This document shows, piece after piece, positions 7,891-11,500 of a stretch of 11,500 nt of DNA (position 1 is the first letter of the stretch; every line of letters starts with the position of its first letter). Origin of the DNA: an uncultured Lachnospiraceae bacterium (lineage in GTDB: Bacteria > Bacillota > Clostridia > Lachnospirales > Lachnospiraceae); contig CAMWWJ010000074.1 of NCBI GenBank assembly GCA_947177925.1, positions 1 to 11,500 on the forward strand, in the 5' to 3' direction. The translations under genes and the position numbers were made by a program. The notes beneath the pieces are model-generated. The model was not told where the DNA came from, ran no database searches, and was given only the letters and a program-made list of their open reading frames with translations.

Positions 7891-9085
7891 ATGAACTTCC
7901 TCCTAATTCCAATGCATTTTTTATTCTATTGTGTACGCTGGTTCCTCTGAATCGCTTCGTTACTATGGTCGATGTCTTATTTGCTGTAGAAAGAATCGCT
8001 CTACCAATTGCCTCGGCCAATCCAACCGGAACAGCATTCCCGATTTGCCTGTATTGTGCTGATATAGTTCCTATAAACTTCCAATCATCTGGAAATTGCT
8101 GAATTCTTGCATATTCTTTTATACTCAATGGTCTGTCCTGCCTTGGATGACATAGCATTGTGGCCTTTTGTGCTGGCGATGTAGTAATTGTAGGTGAAGG
8201 TTGTACATACGACAGTCTTCTATAAAATCCAACTTTTCCTCCGCCAGACTCATAAGCGCCTCCCATAGCAACTGGAATAATTTCCTGAGGCAAATCTCTC
8301 CAATTTCCACCTTCCGGAACCATATGAAGATATTTTTTTCTATCACCACTTAATGGAGTATACTCCCCTGGATTACTTTCCAAATCTTTTATAGCCTCTC
8401 CAACTGTTTTCCATCGATAATCTAAGTTTTGATGCATTTGAAAATGTGTCGGTATTGGCAAAAATATATCCTCATTATCTCGGCTACCTATTAATACAAA
8501 GCGTTCACGGAACTGAGGAACTCCATAATTTACAGCATCTAAAATACCATAAACTGTTTTATATCCCAGCTTATTAAATTCAGACAAAATAACATCTAAA
8601 ACTGTTCCCAGTTTTTGTTCTGGAGCATCCTTAACTCTTTCTTTTTCCGGAACATACTTTAACGGTGCAGAAACTATTCCCTTTACGTTTTCCATTATAA
8701 AAAATCTTGGACGCATATAATCTATCATTCTTATAAAGTCCATAAAAAGACTTCCTCTCGGATCGTTAATTCCAAGTCTTTTCCCCGCAGTAGAAAAAGG
8801 TTGACATGGTGGTCCTCCACAAATCATAAATGGTTCACCTACATGTAAGCCCGTCAATTCCAGAAGTGTCTCTGGCTTTATATCTCTAATGTCGCCTCCA
8901 AGAACATTATGCCCATTCGCTTTCATCGTTTCTACACATGAAGGCTCAAAATCTTGCCCAATCACTACATTAAGCCCAGCTTTTTCAAGACCGATATCCA
9001 GTCCCATCGCCCCTGAAAACAATGAAATCACATCTCGGTTGTTCTTATACTTCTCATGCGCTTCTTCTAAGTTAAAGTTATTCAT
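7880..9085 (-). CDS. C5-cytosine-specific DNA methyltransferase
   Basis: This enzyme transfers a methyl group from S-adenosylmethionine to carbon 5 of cytosine. All key motifs are present and ordered: motif I LFSGAMGLD (22-30), motif IV GGPPCQPFS (90-98) with catalytic Cys94, motif VI ENVKG (132-136), motif VIII QFRERFV (191-197) and motif X GNAVP (349-353). The target-recognition region is roughly 205-320, with PSPTITTSPAQKATMLCHP near its end. At 401 residues it is a usual length and appears intact. The ATG at 9085 shares a base with the stop of the regulator gene (TGATG) and sits behind GGAGAG; a TTG one codon earlier is not needed. The next gene is a PmeII-like nuclease, giving a restriction-modification pair inside the operon. 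In a Druantia type II reading it would fill the DruM role. The recognition site cannot be read from sequence. Confidence 0.95.
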   Translation of the reverse strand: MNNFNLEEAHEKYKNNRDVISLFSGAMGLDIGLEKAGLNVVIGQDFEPSCVETMKANGHNVLGGDIRDIKPETLLELTGLHVGEPFMICGGPPCQPFSTAGKRLGINDPRGSLFMDFIRMIDYMRPRFFIMENVKGIVSAPLKYVPEKERVKDAPEQKLGTVLDVILSEFNKLGYKTVYGILDAVNYGVPQFRERFVLIGSRDNEDIFLPIPTHFQMHQNLDYRWKTVGEAIKDLESNPGEYTPLSGDRKKYLHMVPEGGNWRDLPQEIIPVAMGGAYESGGGKVGFYRRLSYVQPSPTITTSPAQKATMLCHPRQDRPLSIKEYARIQQFPDDWKFIGTISAQYRQIGNAVPVGLAEAIGRAILSTANKTSTIVTKRFRGTSVHNRIKNALELGGSSYGD

Positions 9086-9294
9086 CAAACAGACTCTCCA
9101 TCATTTAATATAAACTTTCGTTCAAAAGTTGTTCCTGTTGCCTCAGCAATCTGATCTAAGTCAGATATTGTAAAAGTTTCTCTCTTTAGCTTGGCATTCA
9201 GATTTTGTGGCGACATTCCCATTCTGCGTGCCAATTCTGAAACACTGATATTCGTTCTCACACATAATACTTTTATTTGTTCTGATATAGTCAT
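9085..9294 (-). CDS. Small Xre-type helix-turn-helix regulator (controller-like)
   Basis: This 69-residue protein is a single Cro/C1-type DNA-binding domain. The helix-turn-helix is SVSELARRMGMSPQNLNAKL (residues 18-37), followed by ISDLDQIAEATG. It is the first gene of the operon, directly behind a near-consensus promoter, and its stop overlaps the methyltransferase start (TGATG). This is the usual position of a controller protein that times methyltransferase and nuclease expression, or of a self-repressor of a defence operon. Start: ATG 9294 behind AGAGGT (9301-9306). Its operator is not certain; an ATTGCAAT palindrome (9326-9333) overlaps the -10 box and is one candidate. Confidence 0.87.
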   Translation of the reverse strand: MTISEQIKVLCVRTNISVSELARRMGMSPQNLNAKLKRETFTISDLDQIAEATGTTFERKFILNDGESV

Positions 9295-9331
9295 AAGGGT
9301 ACCTCTTTAAAAATTCAACATCTACATTGCA

Positions 9332-9360
9332 ATTATAAAACATAGAATTTAAACAGTCAA
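9332..9360 (-). promoter_or_regulatory. Sigma-A promoter of the defence operon
   Basis: Read on the minus strand, TTGACT (9360-9355) and TATAAT (9337-9332) are 17 bases apart. The -10 box is a perfect consensus match and the -35 differs at one base. The distance to the regulator ATG (9294) leaves a leader of roughly 30 bases. The palindrome ATTGCAAT (9326-9333) overlaps the -10 and could be an operator for the encoded Xre protein; that part is a guess. No other convincing promoter was found inside the operon. Confidence 0.8.
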
Positions 9361-9441
9361 TACAATTACAGATATATGATACTTAATGCCCTCACCGCCT
9401 GTGGCAGTGTTCCGTATAGAGCAATACTCCATGTATTTTCG

Positions 9442-9603
9442 CTATTTCAGCAATAGAATAAATTGGTTGAATTGTTCCAATCTTGTTGTTAGCACCCATG
9501 TGCAGCCATTGTGGTTTCGAGAGATACGAAATTCCTGTGCTTTCTCCCAAACTTCCACACTAACTATCTGTTCATTGTGACGCGGCGCTTTTTTCTCAAA
9601 ATT
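9442..9603 (-). pseudogene. Decayed serine recombinase fragment
   Basis: One minus-strand frame reads KKAPRHNEQIVSVEVWEKAQEF near 9531-9594 and ends at TAG (9442-9444). The HNEQIVSVEVWEKAQE stretch aligns by eye with the end of the recombinase domain in large serine recombinases, where the usual pattern is H-E-x-I-[IV]-S-x-E-x-W-x-x-A-Q. The intact neighbour has the matching segment NWEGIIDSGTWLMCQDKL (283-300). There is no start codon context and no resolvase domain, and the similarity fades after about 20 residues. It looks like the remnant of a second recombinase. Chance similarity cannot be excluded. Confidence 0.45.
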
Positions 9604-9633
9604 AAGAGTCGGGCTTCGCAAAGTCCGGCTCTT
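9604..9633 (+). other. Orphan 12-bp hairpin in the boundary region
   Basis: AAGAGTCGGGCT and AGTCCGGCTCTT flank a TCGCAA loop. Read as plus-strand RNA, all twelve positions pair if two G-U wobbles are allowed; read as minus-strand RNA, the same positions give two A-C mismatches. Neither side has a run of T, so it is a poor intrinsic terminator. It lies between the recombinase end and the recombinase remnant. It might be a weak terminator, a structured site at an element border, or a leftover. Confidence 0.45.
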
Positions 9634-9751
9634 GGTGTAAAATTTATTTATGCAAACAAATAAAAGTAATGATATTCGGCAGCAAATTTCTACATATCAG
9701 ATTCATATCAGTAAAGATTTTTTCCATAGACACAGGATTTTTTACAGCCTC

Positions 9752-11230
9752 TCAAATATTCCAAATAATTTCAATACCCTGATCAGAAATATTCACCCTC
9801 TTAACATAAGTATTCACAATCTGTTTCTTATCCTCATAGGAAGCCTTCTGAAATATAAGCTTTTTCAGGATAATTTGTTTCTTTTCATTTTTTCTCATAT
9901 TGGAGGCAATTTCTTTCTGCCTTGCGGTTAATTTCTCTAATTCTTCATTGATATATTGGATTGTCAGCTCACTTGCCGTTCCCTTAGAAATACATTCCAC
10001 AAGATTTTGTATTTTTTCTTCTATGCTGCGCAGCTCTATTTTCTCTCTGTTCGATATGGGCTGCTCCTCCTCTATGACCCCGTTTTCACACTCATCCAGC
10101 AGCTTCTGAAGCTCTTTTGCCACCTCGTTTTCAATATCATCCAGCCTGACTTTAATCATATGGGTACAAACATGATCAATACGGCCTGTACACATTAAAT
10201 ATCTTTTCCGATATGGCGATTTATAATCTACCGTTACCCGGATCGACCTGCCGCACCGGCCACACTTTAATAGCCCTGACAGCCATGTATATTGCCCTTT
10301 TCCGGTATTTTTTATTTGTACATTAGCCGCCAGCTTATCCTGGCACATGAGCCATGTTCCGGAATCTATGATTCCCTCCCAGTTTGCTATAGAGAATTTT
10401 GCTTCACTGATTGCTTTTCTCTGTCTGTTACCGGCTCCCCTTTTGCCAACCAGAAGCCCGCCATAAATACCTTCAAATTCTTCCAGCCTGTTTTTGATAT
10501 GTACTCCCAGCACCTTATAATATGCATAGACATCCGCATCTGCCTTTACATATACCGGATTTCGTAATAACCTTGCAATTGTTACATTATTCCATGTTTT
10601 TCTCTGTACTCCCTGGATGTCATTTCCGTTCAGCCAGGCTGCCACTTCTCCCAAAGCCACATTCTGGCAGGCGTACATGGAAAAGATTTCTTTTACATGC
10701 TGCATATTTTCATTTGGCACTAAAGTAGGAATTTCCCTTCCCTCTTTTACGAGCCTTCCAATCCGAAAGCCATAGGGAGCCGGCCCGCCCATCCAGCTCC
10801 CTGACTCTGCACGCTGATAGTAATTGTCCGTTACCCTTTCTACAATTGTTTCCCGCTCCATCTGGGCAAATACAATAATGATAAAAAGCATTGCTTTGCC
10901 AATAGGGGTAGAAGTATCAAATTTTTCATTTACAGACAGGAATTCAACATGGTGCTTTGATAAAATCTCCCATGTATTGCTGAAATCCAGAACAGACCTG
11001 CTGAACCTATCCAGCTTATATACAATGACCTTTGTTATCAGGCCTTGTCTGATATCTTCAATAAGCTGCATGAACTGAGGCCTATGGGTGTTCTTCCCGG
11101 AGTATCCCTTATCAACATAAGTCTTATAGGGTTCCCCTGCCTCACACATGCTGATCCCTTTTTCTATCTGCATCTCTATGGAAATGCTGTCCCGCACATC
11201 CAATGATTGTCTGGCATAAAGCGCTACCAT
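9752..11230 (-). CDS. Large serine recombinase
   Basis: A site-specific DNA recombinase of 492 residues. The resolvase-type catalytic domain covers about 1-145, with YARQS (5-9, nucleophile Ser9), KGYSGKN (41-47), KLDRFSR (72-78) and the MERE helix (124-127). A recombinase domain follows (about 150-300), with GGPAPYGFR (148-156) and LLRNPVY (221-227). A zinc ribbon has C323, C326, C347 and C355. A charged coiled coil lies at about 365-465. This is the normal layout and length for clostridial large serine integrases and transposases, and all key residues are present, so it is probably active. It would exchange strands at attachment sites of the element carrying it; its sites are not identified here. 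The ATG shares a base with the stop of the small upstream gene (TAATG). It looks more GC-rich than the defence operon, which suggests a different origin. Confidence 0.93.
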   Translation of the reverse strand: MVALYARQSLDVRDSISIEMQIEKGISMCEAGEPYKTYVDKGYSGKNTHRPQFMQLIEDIRQGLITKVIVYKLDRFSRSVLDFSNTWEILSKHHVEFLSVNEKFDTSTPIGKAMLFIIIVFAQMERETIVERVTDNYYQRAESGSWMGGPAPYGFRIGRLVKEGREIPTLVPNENMQHVKEIFSMYACQNVALGEVAAWLNGNDIQGVQRKTWNNVTIARLLRNPVYVKADADVYAYYKVLGVHIKNRLEEFEGIYGGLLVGKRGAGNRQRKAISEAKFSIANWEGIIDSGTWLMCQDKLAANVQIKNTGKGQYTWLSGLLKCGRCGRSIRVTVDYKSPYRKRYLMCTGRIDHVCTHMIKVRLDDIENEVAKELQKLLDECENGVIEEEQPISNREKIELRSIEEKIQNLVECISKGTASELTIQYINEELEKLTARQKEIASNMRKNEKKQIILKKLIFQKASYEDKKQIVNTYVKRVNISDQGIEIIWNI

Positions 11231-11445
11231 TATTTTTCCCCACTTTTTACACGTTTTGCTTTCAACTGTTTCTGAAGGTTCACATATGCCCGCTGGATGA
11301 GCAATGCCCGCTCCTCCTTGCTTTTGTATTTCGGAATTGTATTTTTTACTTCCATTCCCATACCAATCATCTTTTTTATCAATATATGTCTTTTTGTTCT
11401 TGTCCTAAAACTGAAATCCCATACTTTTATCTTCCTATTGCCCAT
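11230..11445 (-). CDS. Small basic protein coupled to the recombinase (71 aa)
   Basis: This short protein (starting MGNRKIKVWDF) is strongly basic, with many Lys and Arg residues, and has no recognised domain. Its stop overlaps the recombinase start (TAATG), so its translation probably feeds the recombinase. A nucleic-acid-binding helper or simply a coupling leader is possible; both are guesses. The reading frame extends 17 codons further upstream (from MSGGVRGRGLV), but that part is group II intron RNA, not protein. I therefore start at ATG 11445, one base after the intron ends. Its ribosome binding site would have to come from the exon upstream of the intron. Confidence 0.6.
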   Translation of the reverse strand: MGNRKIKVWDFSFRTRTKRHILIKKMIGMGMEVKNTIPKYKSKEERALLIQRAYVNLQKQLKAKRVKSGEK

Positions 11446-11446
11446 A

Positions 11447-11500
11447 ATCGAGTAGGAGGGGGTGACTAACCCCCGTCCTCTCACACCACCGCTCATGCGG
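11447..11500 (-). mobile_element. Group II intron, 3' end (domain VI and part of domain V)
   Basis: On the minus strand the sequence folds as a domain VI hairpin. GAG and AGGA pair with UCCU and CUC, then GGGGG pairs with CCCCC around a UUAGUCA loop. A single unpaired A (11453) sits between UCCU and CUC, seven bases from the end GAU (11449-11447), exactly where a branch-point adenosine belongs. The sequence before it (11500 to about 11483, with GCGGTGGTG) looks like the 3' strand of domain V. Family knowledge: bacterial introns of this kind commonly end in CTACTCGAY. The catalytic core and reverse transcriptase would lie beyond the right edge. Confidence 0.85.

Larger units (their letters stand above)
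9345..9751. other. Non-coding boundary between recombinase and defence operon
   Basis: About 400 bases without an intact gene separate the recombinase stop from the operon leader. The region contains the recombinase fragment, the hairpin and the -35 part of the operon promoter. A short open stretch also follows the recombinase TGA (from about 9751 down to 9649) but has no recognisable motif. No clear inverted repeats or attachment core could be identified by eye. I see nothing else in it. Confidence 0.6.

Noticed and set aside
38..9085. DISARM assignment (cytosine methylase plus helicase)
   Set aside because: No DrmB (separate DUF1998 protein) or phospholipase-D-type DrmC is visible in the window, and the nuclease, CoiA-like and coiled-coil genes do not fit; the helicase looks more DruE-like.
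9161..9343. 60-codon minus-strand frame overlapping the regulator
   Set aside because: It is out of frame with the Xre gene, overlaps the promoter -10 region and has no recognisable motif.
9604..9633. Intrinsic terminator of the recombinase
   Set aside because: There is no T-run after the stem on the minus strand, and two mismatches appear in minus-strand RNA.
11446..11496. N-terminal extension MSGGVRGRGLV of the small basic protein
   Set aside because: These codons coincide with the domain V/VI RNA structure of a group II intron; such short reading frames at intron ends are spurious.

Overview
The window looks like an accessory (mobile or defence-island) region of a low-GC Gram-positive bacterium, most likely a gut-type clostridium (Lachnospiraceae-like). 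This is inferred from AT-rich coding DNA, strong GGAGG ribosome binding sites, a clostridial-style large serine recombinase and the end of a bacterial group II intron. Every gene I support lies on the minus strand, so transcription runs from high to low coordinates. No rRNA, tRNA or CRISPR array was seen.

Right end (about 9,750-11,500): the 3' end of a group II intron (domain VI with a bulged branch-point A, part of domain V) enters the window. It ends one base before the ATG of a 71-codon basic protein gene. That gene is coupled through TAATG to a 492-residue large serine recombinase. This module handles mobility.

Boundary (about 9,300-9,750): a non-coding stretch holds a decayed recombinase fragment, an orphan hairpin and a near-consensus sigma-A promoter (TTGACT-N17-TATAAT) that faces the operon.

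Operon (about 9,294 to 38): a 69-residue Xre-type regulator, a C5-cytosine DNA methyltransferase, a PmeII-family-like restriction nuclease, a CoiA-like zinc-finger protein (521 aa), a chimeric ORF (454 aa), a long coiled-coil protein (661 aa), an unrecognised 340-aa protein and the N-terminal RecA-like half of a DruE/DUF1998-class DEAH helicase. Most junctions overlap or abut, which points to one translationally coupled transcript. A methylase plus a DruE-like helicase plus uncharacterised proteins resembles Druantia type II. The PmeII-like nuclease, the CoiA-like protein and the coiled-coil protein make it either a variant of that system or a related undescribed one.

Two features make this copy unusual. 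First, a head-to-tail tandem duplication of 1,357 bp (3892-5248 and 5249-6605, with no difference in the stretches compared) spans the junction between the CoiA-like and coiled-coil genes. Both parents stay intact, and a third, in-frame fusion gene is created between them. Second, the helicase stops after motif III and has no second RecA domain. All three frames close within a few codons near position 38, so the system may be broken or interrupted just beyond the left edge.
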